64,000 nucleotides of DNA, taken from the NCBI GenBank assembly GCA_944472135.2, contig OX235265.1, forward strand, positions 41,823,459 through 41,887,458, read 5' to 3'. Source of the DNA: Trichobilharzia regenti (lineage: Eukaryota; Platyhelminthes; Trematoda; Strigeidida; Schistosomatidae). Position 1 is the first letter of the stretch. Each line of letters opens with the position of its first letter. The notes below the pieces were generated by a model. It was not told where the DNA came from, searched no databases, and worked only from the letters and a program-made list of their open reading frames with translations. The position numbers were made by a program, and so were the translations under genes. Of this stretch, positions 53,649 to 64,000 are shown one piece after another.

Positions 53649-53899
53649 AAGACGCTGAATGATAGGTACTCTTTTGTCTGTCTTACCAGGTTTCCACACT
53701 TCACTTACCCAAAAGAGTGCCTCGTTAACATACACTTAAGCGCCACAGCCTCAACGCCATACGATATGAGTAGCCAGTACATTCAACGTTTGCGTCACAT
53801 TTCAGCTTGATCACTGTTCCTTTCTATTTTTGCTATGAGACCCGCACAAGCGTTTCTCCAGTTCCATAATTGTAAACAACAACTCTTTCACTAGTTTGT

Positions 53900-55565
53900 T
53901 ATGGTTAATCATATAAAAAAGCCACGAACTCAATCACCTGTTAACCTGATCACTGATAGCACGTGGCAAAAACTAGCAACAGAACTCACACAAAACACGG
54001 AAGTGAGGTACACAACTCAAGCTGGTGTGTCATCTACTGTAGCTGGAGCTGACAGCAAAAACATGCTGACGACTAGTACTAGCGTGGCTTCTACTAAACC
54101 AGCATCTGATCCTGACACAGACATCTTCACTTCACTTAATGTATGTGTCACCCTGCTACAGATACCAAGTTCAGCTTCAACACTTACCCCAGAAATGGAA
54201 CAACTGAAGCTGTCTGTAGAAGAGCTGAAGGCTGAGATATGGGATATAAGGTGTAATAAGGCTATGAATGCAGTATGTTCAGAAAATGTGGCCGGCACAT
54301 CTGAACAACACAGATTAGTGACATAAAATCACAGGTCTTGTACTTACACCTCTCAGCATCCTGACCACAACCATAAACCCTGACGGACTTGAAACAGAAT
54401 CAGTAGCTAAGGTAGACACAATGGAGGTTATCAAAAGACTAGGAACTAAACTAAGTGTGATTTTCTATAATATGCCGGGTAATGAGGGGTTGAAAAAGGT
54501 TCAGAGCATCTCACTTGGGGCTACGAAAATGCTCAACTCCCAAAATAAGTGCCACAATTTAAAAAGGAGCCAGCAGGACCATTGCTTCCTATAAGCCTAC
54601 AGTCTGAAACACAGACAGTGGCTAAGAAATTCATCAATTCACAACGCAACCTACAAACAAACAAAAGTTGTGGCAGTTAGGATAATGACTGGAAGGCACT
54701 CTTACAATCACCCCACCAAACCTATTGATAAGAAAGACAAGACACCGCAAGTCACCTGAAAAGATAAACCTAAGGCCAACACGTTAGAACTCATAGCCTC
54801 TCCCCATCAAATCTCACAAGAGTAGTTCAACAGAACAAGACACCAACATAAGGGATAGTGAATTAGCCGAATTAGCCCCTCTACCCTCTACCGTGGTTCT
54901 GGATATGTCTCTGGATAGCCCTAAGATGGAAATCAATCCCTCTTGTAAGTCCACAACATCCTCTCCTAGCCATAACGCGAGGATCCAAATGGAATTTGGT
55001 AGCAAAACATGACGAAGTAGAACACTTGTAACGAAAAATCTCCTGCATTCTCAGACTCCTAAGAAGAATTCACACTGTAAGGTAAATAATATACAAACTA
55101 TGCTAACAACCACATCGAAAGTATAGAGTGGGCCATACGATCCAAGGAAAATAATGACGGAACTTGCTCGCATAATACGCCAAGTCACACTAAAGGCTGG
55201 TGTAGAAAGACGGCACAGTGGCAACACTCAGAGCTCAGCTACCAACCATTCTGTATCTTCAAAGTATGATACACAAACAAACTTTGACAGAATTTACGGC
55301 ACAATTCTTCTGCGATGCCATAATGAAACCCATTTGAGGACAATTAGCATGTCTCCAAACAATAAGCAGATTAATAAGTCACGGGCATCACAGGGTACCA
55401 ATGATTCTTCGTCCGGAACATCCCTGTCAACTCTGACCAAACACTAATGTCAGCTCCCTATCGGAGAGAAAACACACAGTTTAGTGCACACGCAATTATT
55501 AATCACATCCAATGCTTGTACAAGCACTGATTGAACTTCAGCTCACGGATATGAACTTAGAAGGG
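53900..55565 (+). mobile_element. CR1/Jockey-type ORF1 and start of endonuclease
   Basis: Frame 53901-54326 carries a threonine/serine-rich N-terminus and a coiled-coil-like EMEQLKLSVEELKAEIWDI, as in ORF1 proteins of CR1-like elements. Later broken frames show AKVDTMEVIKRLGTKLSVIF. Near 55495 the endonuclease opening INHIQCLYKH appears (compare L-YTNADSL-NKL). Sequence then changes abruptly to Gypsy integrase near 55600. Confidence 0.55.
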
Positions 55566-55604
55566 AGAACGTGTCCCTTTGATGAGTAGTGTAGCAAATA
55601 TATA

Positions 55605-56820
55605 ATTCGATACTTCTACAGGCACTCCTTGACCTATCGTTGCCGCGTCTCTACATCGCACCGTGTTCGGCTGTCTTCACAACCTCTCACACCCAGGAAT
55701 ACGCCCAACGGACCAATTGATATCAGCTAGATCTGTGTGGCCTGCCACAAACCGTGACTTGCGTAATTTGGCGCGTGCTTTGTGTGAAATGCTAACGCAC
55801 TAAAGCTCACAAGCATAATATCAATCCGACTGGATCATTCGCAACACCTGACGCCAATTTAGTCATGTCCATCTGGTTTTTGTCTGCCCACTACCTCCAT
55901 TTCATAGCTAATCATACTCGCACACCTGCGTCGATCGTTTCACTCGTCGGCTAGAAGCAGCCCCCATTACTGGTGTAACGGCTGATACCATCTTCCGTGT
56001 GTTCATGGACAGGTGGGTCGCACAGTTTGGATGCCCAGCTACGGTGCCAACCAATCGTGGGCAGCGATTCCAGTCGTCAACTTTTAGGAGACCATTAGAA
56101 CTGTTGGGATACAAATACACCAGAGTAAAGACATGTCATCCACCTGAAAACGAACTAGTAGAGCGTTTTCGCTGCCATCTTAAAGCCAAGTTAATGGCCG
56201 TCGACAGCATCGAACGGGAAGAGTCCCTTCGCCTGGTTGTCCTTAGCATGCGTTCAGCCCCCAAGGTTGACGTCCACTGTTCCACTGCCAAGTTAGTGTC
56301 TGAAACCATATTCCTTTTGCACGGCGAATTTTTTCGTCAGGCTGCGCTGAGCCAAGTGTCGCTGGTGTCCACTGTTACAACCAGCATCCAAACCACATTA
56401 TGTAACGATTCCAACCAATTCCCACCCGCAGACCTGAGGACTGTATAAGTGTGTTCGTGCGTTGTGACACCGTTCGTAACCCCTGCAACCCCCTTATTAT
56501 GGACCTTTCAAGGTCACTAGTGGAAGAAAACTTCTTGGTTATCGATCGATTTGGTGGCCAGTCAGCTTAGGCAGAATTACAGAAGCATACATAAACGATT
56601 TGTTAGCCTCCCCTAACCACAACCCGAACACTTCTGCATTTAATTCCAGGCCGGACACCGTAAGTGAACATCCTATTGCCGCCAGTAAGTCTGTTACAAC
56701 ACCCACAGCACCTGTCAAATGAATATGTTGACGCGTACACTGGCACAGGCGATAAGCAGAATTTGTTAACTAACGAGTTCATGCTTAACATCATTTAGCA
56801 GTTTTAACTTATTTCGTATT
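55605..56820 (+). mobile_element. Gypsy-type integrase region
   Basis: Broken frames show the zinc-binding start HNLSHPGIRPT (55675) and the catalytic core. In the frame 55999-56448 the core reads VAQFGCPATVPTNRGQRFQS (the family D in TDxG is N here), ELLGYKYTRVKTCHPPENEL and VERFRCHLKAKLMAVDS. LVSETIFLLHGEFF follows. The changed aspartate and several frameshifts mean it is inactive. Gag, protease and RT are absent upstream. Confidence 0.8.
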
Positions 56821-56979
56821 CTGCAGAAAGTCACTGTGATCATGGGAAGTACACATATGCTTTAAATGCACTAATTTGTTGGCTCCTACCCCACTGAGGG
56901 TTTACAACAACAGCTATGGATATATGTATTTCCTCGCCATTTTGGACAAAAAATCGCCGCAACTAATTGGTAGACCGTG

Positions 56980-57084
56980 TATGTTTGCTGACAATAATCT
57001 ATAATATGTATATCGAAATCCATAAATATGTGTTGATTCCTCGATAAACGATCTGTTGCCTGGCCCTTGTATTCTGTTGTTACA
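56980..57084 (+). mobile_element. Gypsy 3' LTR remnant
   Basis: Plus strand: TGCTGACAATAATCTATAAT and TCTGTTGCCTGGCCCTTGTA, ending CTGTTGTTACA. It is the inverse of the LTR copies at 22299, 23239 and 39679, and its orientation matches the integrase upstream, as a 3' LTR should. Shortened. Confidence 0.7.
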
Positions 57085-57289
57085 AACTTTGCTTATTGAA
57101 GTATGCTTGAGTTGGTGGGACAGTCACCCAGTGAAACGAAGATCCAAAAGCACGCGTCATGGGGATTTTCATTTGTCAACTTCGGTCAGTTTACTAATTG
57201 GTCCTTAGTCCTATACAAAACTATCCTATTTTATATAGGGTCAGACATCCTGCCACTTAGCAAATAACACCATCGCATAGTATAACGGT

Positions 57290-57612
57290 AGGATGTTAAA
57301 CAAAGTTAAACTTGAATAAAGCATTCTGAAGACAAATTTTGCGAGATGACAGCATTCGGTGGTTTATTTACCATTACCATTAATTGGTTCACGTGAATAA
57401 AATACAATGTTTGGCAATTACTCAGTTATATAAAACAAAAGTGCATGCTAATAACTAAACATATTTTAGTAGGTCATGTAGTCCGCGTTGGGTGAAGGCT
57501 GAAGTCTGTCGTTTCTCATACACATTGTTTGGGATACATGTGATCAATTCAAAGTGCTTGCATCACCTTCAATAACCTTGAATTGGAGCTATATGTAATA
57601 ATTGTGAAGCAG
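57290..57612 (-). mobile_element. PLE terminal-repeat fragment
   Basis: The minus strand (from TGTCACGTTACAAAATCAAT down to GAATGCTTTATTCAAG) matches the PLE tail at 5695-6045: AAGGTTATTGAAGGTGATGC, ACTGAGTAATTGCC and CATCTCGCAAAATTTG-like blocks. No coding part. Confidence 0.65.
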
Positions 57613-57639
57613 TCATTAATATTGATTTTGTAACGTGAC

Positions 57640-59330
57640 ATTAGTGGGCGATTTGCAATGGATGATGAAACCTAGCATGGTTAGTCAACTAGCTTGCTGG
57701 TTTTCCAGCCAATCCCAAGCTCGGGTAAACGGGGAGGGCCGGGCGTGGGGCTGGCAACCGCACAACACAAAATCGATAAAACTGCTACAGAAAATTCAAG
57801 GAGCAGAAATAGTATAAAAAATGAAAATTTCTAAGTAACGATCTCATTCGTCGCTGGATTCGGAGAGGAGAAAAGATACAGCGGGCTGGTGAAAGTCTTC
57901 GAGAAGCCAGTCAACTAAGCGATGTGTCTTGATGCCATGAAAGCAGAAATAAGAAAAAGGACGTGGGATATACGTACAATGAACGAGACTGAGAAGGCTG
58001 CTTAGGTAGCCAATGAAATGCGAAGATATGGCATAGAAGTGCAGGGTATCAGCGAAAGCATATGGAATGGATGTGGATTATCGAAATTGGCAACTGGAAA
58101 GTGACTAACCTGCTCCGGTCTGGTCACCCAGACGACAACCACGAGCAAACTGAGGCAGTGAGTGGCCATCATGATATCACCAATGGCAGCAAAAGGCCAA
58201 ATGCAGTGGGAACCAATTTCATCCAGTATCATGACAGCAAGATTCAGCTCAAAAGGGAGGAAGGAAGGCAGGGAGGTTGTCCAATGCTTCTCACAGTGTT
58301 ACAAACAACACACAACAGGAGAAGGAGGGAGATTTTCACAGACAAATACAAAGTGTGATGGACAACACCGCAAACGGTGTCATCAAAATCCTCAGGGGCC
58401 ACATGTATGCCAGCCGAACTGGGAGAACTCGTCATGGGTCGAGAGGCTCTGGCTCGGAGAAATGGGTGAGGACGGAGACCTATTCACAAACTTCTGCGCT
58501 TTCAACGATTTGGTGATCGGAGGGATCGTGTGCAAACACAAGGATATACATAAAGCAGCGTTGATCCCACCTGACGGAAACATCACAAACCAGATAGATT
58601 TCATCTCAATGCTGCTCAAGGAAGTGGAGACGCAGCTAGTCTGCTGGAAACAAAGTCGAAAAGGGGAGCAGACGTGGGTTCACACCACCATTTAGTTCAA
58701 GGAACCTTCAGGGCGAAGCTGAAATCCTTCAGCACAAATGGAGACAGGTCACAACTCAAGTTCAACATTCAGAAACTGAAAGACAAAACTACAAGAAATG
58801 CTTTCGCTACAGAGATCAGAGAAAAGCCGGAGACACTATGTGTTATCACCCAGAAAACCCACGTGGGAAAGCAATGGAACTCTCTGAAGGTAATGTACAA
58901 GGAATGGTGTACAATCGCTTTAGGAAGAAAGAAGAGACAAGAGAAGGATTGACTGTCAACAGATACCTGAAAGCTAATAAAAGAGAAAAGAGGAGGGTGG
59001 GGAAAGAGAAGATGACTCAATGCAAAGGTAAGCAGGAGAAGAAGGGGCTGAGTTCAATGTACACTGCACTGAATAAGGAAGTAAAGAATAGTGCTAGGAA
59101 AGACAAAAGACAATTCTACAACACACTGGCCAGCAACTAAGCAGAAGAGGCAGACCGCAGGTAAAGGAGTCCTCAGGAGATTGTATGAGATAACCAGGTC
59201 TCTATCTCGGGAAGAGCTCAACCCAGGTAACGAAATCACTGAGAGCGACTTTATTGCATATCCCCTCAGTGACGCCTGTTGCTATGTTGCTATTGGTTTC
59301 AAGTGGCCTTGGTTTTGGGGGAAGATTTAA
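57640..59330 (+). mobile_element. RTE-clade element, 5' part: endonuclease and linker
   Basis: A leader (57640-57900) precedes an apurinic-type endonuclease. Its frames read RTWDIRTMNETEKAAQVANE, MRRYGIEVQGISESIWNGCG, LSKLATGKV, then LWLGEMGEDGDLFTNFCAFN, DLVIGGIVCKHKDIHKAAL and PDGNITNQIDFISM. The basic RTE linker follows (ALGRKKRQEKD, KEVKNSARKDKRQFYN) to about 59320. Several frameshifts; the RT is missing. It complements the 3' fragments elsewhere in the window. Confidence 0.85.
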
Positions 59331-59334
59331 CTGA

Positions 59335-60085
59335 TGTAATGTTGCGATTTCGTAGACATAACTCAGGCTCATAGGTGAAAAAATTATAATCCTGGAATAA
59401 GGACAAGTTGTTCAGAAGGTAAGGAGGACATTATATTTCAGTTTATTTGTATATATACTAATGTGTATCGAGTTGCGTTGAGTTCTTAGTGCAACTGCAG
59501 TTGCACTAAGTCGACTTTACATAAACACTTGAAGACTAATTAGTCTTCAGGGTAGGAAAGCTGAATAGGTTGAGATGGCTAGAACACGTGATGGCATACA
59601 AAGCCATCGCCTTTCTCCAGGGACAATGCTAGCCAGCATATGTTAAGGTTTAAAATGTGTTTGGGTCAGTCAAATGAAAAAGTGATATTGGTTCATAAAA
59701 TTGTTGACAGTCAGCTGGAAGAACTACCGGAGATGTGACTGCAGATCTTTGGTACTGGTACAGGTGCATTCACTCTGTGTAATCTCACGTATCTATTCAA
59801 CTCATGTTTTTCCTTGTCACTATTTATTCTCCCTCACATTTTCACTCGGTAAAACCTGCATTTAGCTTTATGTCTCTACCTTTGTGTGCTACATGAAATG
59901 TGGTAAATTAAACAGGTGGATTTCTCTGCAAACTCATACTGAAAGCTAGTCAGAATGACACAGTTTGGGCATAACTAAATGAGAAACATTGATAAATGAT
60001 CTCCAGAATTTCACCAAATGATAAGCGTAGTTCTTAATCTTGTTCTTTGCCAAATGAAAAATAGATACCTTTCAGTAATCTCTTC
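59335..60085. other. Unassigned spacer
   Basis: No gene or element recognised. A perfect palindrome TGCAACTGCAGTTGCA lies at about 59491-59506. Confidence 0.4.
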
Positions 60086-60089
60086 TTCC

Positions 60090-60800
60090 ACCCGGGACTC
60101 GTCTCCTACTTTGCAACTGGATTTGTGCTTTGTCACATTTGTGCTTAGCTTTCGGTCATTCAGCATTCGCGTTGTTGTTGACTCAGCGCCTAGATGACTT
60201 TAGTTGATAAGGTTTCGATCGCGCAAACTTGGATCCTGGGCAGTTGATTGGTTGCATTATCATTTCTCAAATGGAATGCAGCATACTGTATATTAGGGTA
60301 AATCCTCCGCCTCGCTTGCTGAAGCTGGTGTTCCTCAGGCTATTTTTATCACTCCTTTTCTTTTTTTCTCCCTCGTCTTACATGACTTTTCTCTTTCTAA
60401 TGAGAGCAACTTCGTCAAATACGCTGGTGATCTGACCGTCTCACTTCGTGTCATGTTACAATGTGACTGCAGCAAACTTAACTGATTCATGTCTGCAGTC
60501 TAAGGTACGTGGTCTTACGTTAAATCCCTCTAAATGTCAGGCAGTTAACTTTCCCCTCACTCATAAGCGTGAACTGCAAGAACTGTGTCGTTCACAAGAT
60601 GTCTCTATCAAAGAGGGCACTGAAACAGAAACTAAGTCTAACAGAAAATACCTTGGAGTAAATCTATCCTCTGGTCTTTCTTGGTCATTCTATATCTTGT
60701 CGATTTCTAAGAAAACCTTCAGTCTAGCTTACCATGTTATGTATTCAAGACAGTCAGTAATCATTCAGCCTCTCTTTTTACAACTTGTTAACCAGTGAAC
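60090..60800 (+). mobile_element. CR1/Jockey-type RT fragment
   Basis: Frames show AFALLLTQRLDDFS (RT palm), a GVPQ-like AEAGVPQ near 60325, then LTLNPSKCQAVNFPLTHKRE and NRKYLGVNLSSGLSWSFYIL. It ends abruptly at LFLQLVNQ, where RTE sequence begins. Homologous to 23600-24100. Confidence 0.75.
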
Positions 60801-60804
60801 AACA

Positions 60805-61350
60805 ATCCCCCTAACGAAACAGAAGTCCTAAATGCGATGAAGCCACAGAAGTCCTACCAGCAGGGCAGCAGGGTCAGACGAAATTTCCACACCCCGAAGC
60901 ACTGAAAATGCACCCAGAGGCTAGCCGTATGACAACGTCACGCGTAAGGCGATCCATAGGGGAAATATCAGCGAGGCTTTCGAAGCACTTACAGGAGCTA
61001 GACATATCTGTCAATAATTACTGACGGTATTTTTGACCGCGGTAGACTGGACAATGCGTCAGACAGTGGGGAACGGGAAATGGGAATACGCTGAACCACC
61101 GATAATAAGACTCTACAGGATCTGGTTTTCGTGTGTGAATGATTTATATGCAATGCCACACAAACTCAAAGACCTACAGGCGAGAGATAACAAACCGTCA
61201 GAAGTGGCAGACGGCAAAGACAGAACTGCAGGTGAACACAGAGGAGACGAAGGTGGCGAAGATAACCAACCAACAACAGCAGCCAGCACAAATCACCACC
61301 AATTGGAGAGATTTGACAGAGATTACTTTCTTCACTTATCTAAGAAGCAG
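60805..61350 (+). mobile_element. RTE-clade RT fragment
   Basis: Plus-strand translation in shifting frames: PPNETEVLNAMKPQKSYQQG (RTE RT N-terminus), then TAVDWTMRQTVGNGKWEYAE and the CAACAACAGCAGCCAGCAC linker. Internal deletion joins distant RT regions. It lies between two CR1-type pieces. Confidence 0.7.
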
Positions 61351-61379
61351 GTGTTGCAAGTGTTGTTGCAAGCAGGTGT

Positions 61380-62640
61380 TGTTGTTGGAGGTGTTGCAAC
61401 TTTTATTCACTCAAAATGGTCCATTTCAAACAAAGTTTGTTTCAAATTCTCGAATGACTTCATTGATTGCATCATTGTGAGATGTCGCCCGAAACACCTG
61501 TCTAAATACAAATTCATTTATATTTCTAATGTTTATGTCTCTCCTGGCTGTACCATATTGGATTTATCTATGTTCGCCGATGAATTCACCGCTTTTGATG
61601 AGGCTTGTTTCGAGAACTCTTTATCAATAGTAACTGGCGACTTCAATGGAAGCGATTGCTCCTTCCTTAAATCACTTGGTCATGACAATATTGTCAACTT
61701 TGCCACCGTCTTGGTAAAGCACTGGACCTAGTATTCATTATGATGCTGGCATATATGAAACTCGCAAACGTGCTCCTCTACTTAATTCTGACCACTGCAT
61801 CACACGTGTACTGCCTAAAATATATTCCAAATCACACAAAGGTGTCCTTTCTCACCTCTACAGTAAAGTTCAACGGAGATGCTACTCAAAAGACAACATA
61901 GACAAGCTCAGATGCATGTTGAAAGACACTAACTGGGACTTATTTACAGAATAAACATTAGATGAAACAATCACAAACACTACCGATTATCTTAAATTCC
62001 GTTCGAAATATGTTGTCCTTAAGAAACATTATTCATCCGATTTGATCGCTTATCTTCGCCATATCTCAAAAAGCTACGTAGAAATAAAGAACTGTTGTTC
62101 AAAACTAATGATAAGCCTGGTGTAAAAAAGTTAAACATGCTGATAAAACTGGAAATAAAAAGGCTAAGTGTCTTATATAATCAAAGATTTTTGTCATGTA
62201 AAACCCCTTCTAATTTATGGAAACTTTTCAAAGAAATTACTAACGGTAAGCGATGTATTTCCGTTCCATCTCTTAATGCTGACACTCTTAATAAATCTTT
62301 CATACGCTCTTCTGTTGATACCCTTCCAAATGATACAAATCATATGACAATAACTTTAGTGGTTTCAATACCCTTGATGTGCTTAAATGCCTCCGGTCTC
62401 TTAAGCCTTCTCGGAGCCTTGGTCCTGACGGCATACCTGCCATTGTCCTCAGGAATTGTGCTGATATTTTGTGTTATCCTCTTACTAACATTCTTAATGC
62501 TTCTTTTTCCGGTAACGTTCTACCTTTTGCATGGAAAAACATTAAAATTATCCCTATACCAAAACCATCTTCTGGTACTGATATTAATAATAATAATAAT
62601 AGTATATTCTCATTTTGTACATGAGAGACGCCAGTTTACA
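61380..62640 (+). mobile_element. CR1/Jockey-type endonuclease and RT start
   Basis: The frame to 61731 encodes an endonuclease: VGGVATFIHSKW, IIVRCRPKHLSKYKFIYISN, VYVSPG and VTGDFNGSD (the GDFN motif). Further frames give NSDHCITRVL (the SDH catalytic motif) near 61785. The RT opening follows: LKPSRSLGPDGIPAIVLRNC and LPFAWKNIKIIPIPKPSSGT (62379-62600). The element is cut at about 62580 by AAT repeats. Frameshifts separate the parts. Confidence 0.8.
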
Positions 62641-62922
62641 GGCATCATCAATATGATAAATTACATATACGATTAGCAATCATAATTAATAATAATGTTT
62701 TAATAAAGTACACATTTTTTCCTACTTGTGTAGGACACACCAAATATACAGGCATGGATAAGCATAAATTAAATTTCATAAATTCGGTTTATGGTTAAGT
62801 TACATGGTTGCTGGCGTTTTTGTTTTAATAATAATTATAATAATGTATATTCTCATATAAACATATAAATTTACATGAAAATGCATGCCATTTTTTAGGT
62901 CTGTGGGAACAATATGATAACC

Positions 62923-63186
62923 AGTCATTCAATGGAGCACATCATGAAATATAGGAATATTGACTTCGCATTAACAAAAAAACCCAAGTAAGTTTTGGAT
63001 GGATTAAAAATACTTGGGAAAAAATAAAGCTTGAAGTTATTCCACAATATAACAAGTCATTCAATGGAGCACATCATGAAATATAGGAATATTGTCTTCG
63101 CATTAACAAAAAAACCCAAGTAAGTTTTGGATGGATTAAAAATACTTGGGAAAAAATAAAGCTTGAAGTAATTCCTCAATATAACC
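62923..63186 (+). repeat. 132-bp tandem duplication
   Basis: 62923-63054 and 63055-63186 are head-to-tail copies starting AGTCATTCAATGGAGCACAT, with about three to four differences. Very recent by appearance. The unit resembles nothing else I recognise in the window. Confidence 0.9.
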
Positions 63187-63189
63187 TGG

Positions 63190-63760
63190 GTGTGTACAAA
63201 TCCGAATCTCATTTTTGATTTGATTTATATCCAAATTGGGTAATAAGGAAGCTATTTTTACAGATACGATCAGTTATGTTATAAGCTACAATCGTGAAGT
63301 TGTATTACAAATTGATACTTTTCCATTGGTATAAGAGTATATTCCACAAATGTAATCCACAAATGTAATCCAGGTTGCGTCGTGGAGAAAGTTAATTCGT
63401 TATTAACCAGGCAACTGAAAGATACGGGACCAATAATGTTTGCAGATCATTTGTCATTGTAAATGGTCAAATATCCACATTATTCATTCTCATTCAAAAA
63501 GTCAAATGGAAGCTGAAATGGTGAGAGAAAAAAGAAGACAAACAACAGCAACGCAAAAGAAAGCAACGGGAGTCCTTAAGGAGTGATTAATAAATATATA
63601 CATATATATTCTGTTTAGTAACTGTGGTTATTTTGGTACACAAACTAACTAGTCCCGTTATGCTAACTTTTATATTATGTGTGAACTAATATTACTGTCC
63701 TGTGTAGAAATGTTAATCATCTAGTTCCAATAATATTAAAATTTATAATTGTAGTTTGCT
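63190..63760. other. No gene recognised
   Basis: AT-rich spacer. Confidence 0.4.
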
Positions 63761-63764
63761 GTAA

Positions 63765-63990
63765 CTACACGTTTAAACAACTTAAAATATCTATGTAGGG
63801 TGAAAAAGAGGGTGTAAGAGTCAGACGTATAAGTGCATTGTCATCTTTGAGCAGTCTGGTGACTGAGGAGATGAACACTGGAAGTGTGTTTGCATCGCGC
63901 ACATTAGCTGGTAGTCTATTCCAAATGACTGAAAACTTATTTAAGAAGAAGTTGTACCGCACGTAAGTCTGACAGTGCTCTATAGCAGCT
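63765..63990 (-). mobile_element. CR1/Jockey-type C-terminal end
   Basis: The minus-strand frame 63962-63765 reads RYNFFLNKFSVIWNRLPANV and RDANTLPVFISSVTRLL, matching the terminal R-FF-NR-WN-LP-V motif of non-LTR RT proteins. The element may continue beyond the window end. Confidence 0.75.
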
Positions 63991-64000
63991 AGGTTGTGAT

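Noticed and set aside
54814..55005. Minus-strand frame at 55 kb
   Set aside because: Antisense to decayed ORF1 sequence; no motif.
61033..61731. A single 232-codon frame as a novel protein
   Set aside because: It is a chance fusion of an RTE RT fragment to a CR1-type endonuclease fragment; the switch lies near 61350.

Overview
The window reads as AT-rich, retroelement-laden nuclear DNA of a flatworm, most likely a blood fluke (Schistosoma or a close relative). The reasons are: (i) a protein kinase gene whose 5' introns are only 32-38 bases while its 3' introns are kilobases long, a known trematode habit; (ii) Sm-alpha-type short repeats with hammerhead-ribozyme remnants; (iii) a repeat mix of RTE (SR2-type) and CR1/Jockey-type non-LTR elements, Penelope-like elements (PLEs) with GIY-YIG endonucleases, and Gypsy LTRs. 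There are no operons, CRISPR arrays or bacterial genes. The species is an inference.

Real genes are few. The main one is a MAPKAPK2/3-type kinase on the minus strand, assembled here from eight exons between 49819 and 32973. Exons 1-6 sit within 0.93 kb. Intron 6 is 12.8 kb and intron 7 is 2.8 kb; both are stuffed with mobile DNA. Four places in exons 2-6 appear one base short, which looks like homopolymer error or early decay. Intron 7 holds an open but heavily substituted histone H4 copy (33957-33646). Intron 6 holds an apparently complete 5S rRNA gene (36455-36340) with a SINE directly downstream. A second, unidentified gene on the plus strand is represented by two likely exons (about 53047-53648).

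Layout: 0.3-2.6 kb, SINE and RTE remains; 4.1-8.5 kb, an Sm-alpha copy and two PLEs; 9.8-10.8 kb, RTE plus SINE; 11.8-13.2 kb, PLE; 14-20.3 kb, Sm-alpha copies, RTE, and an inverted dimer of a tRNA-like repeat; 20.8-24.4 kb, PLE, SINE, Gypsy LTRs and a CR1-type reverse transcriptase split by one LTR; 24.6-25.8 kb, RTE with a nested SINE; 27-32.2 kb, PLE, RTE, SINEs, a small inverted PLE pair and an inverted repeat dimer; 33-50 kb, the kinase gene and the elements inside it; 53.9-57.6 kb, CR1-type ORF1, Gypsy integrase with a 3' LTR remnant, and a PLE end; 57.6-63.99 kb, RTE and CR1-type fragments and a 132-bp tandem duplication.

The most notable structure is a pair of 5'-truncated PLE copies joined head to head (37069-39122) with both 3' ends facing outward and a 14-bp direct repeat on either side. 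A second, smaller pair of the same geometry (31280-31581) has 9-bp flanking repeats. PLE tails in the window also carry hammerhead-like cores, one with a covarying stem. Almost every transposon reading frame is broken, so the window looks like a graveyard of fragments; the two arms of the 37-39 kb PLE pair are the youngest-looking copies.
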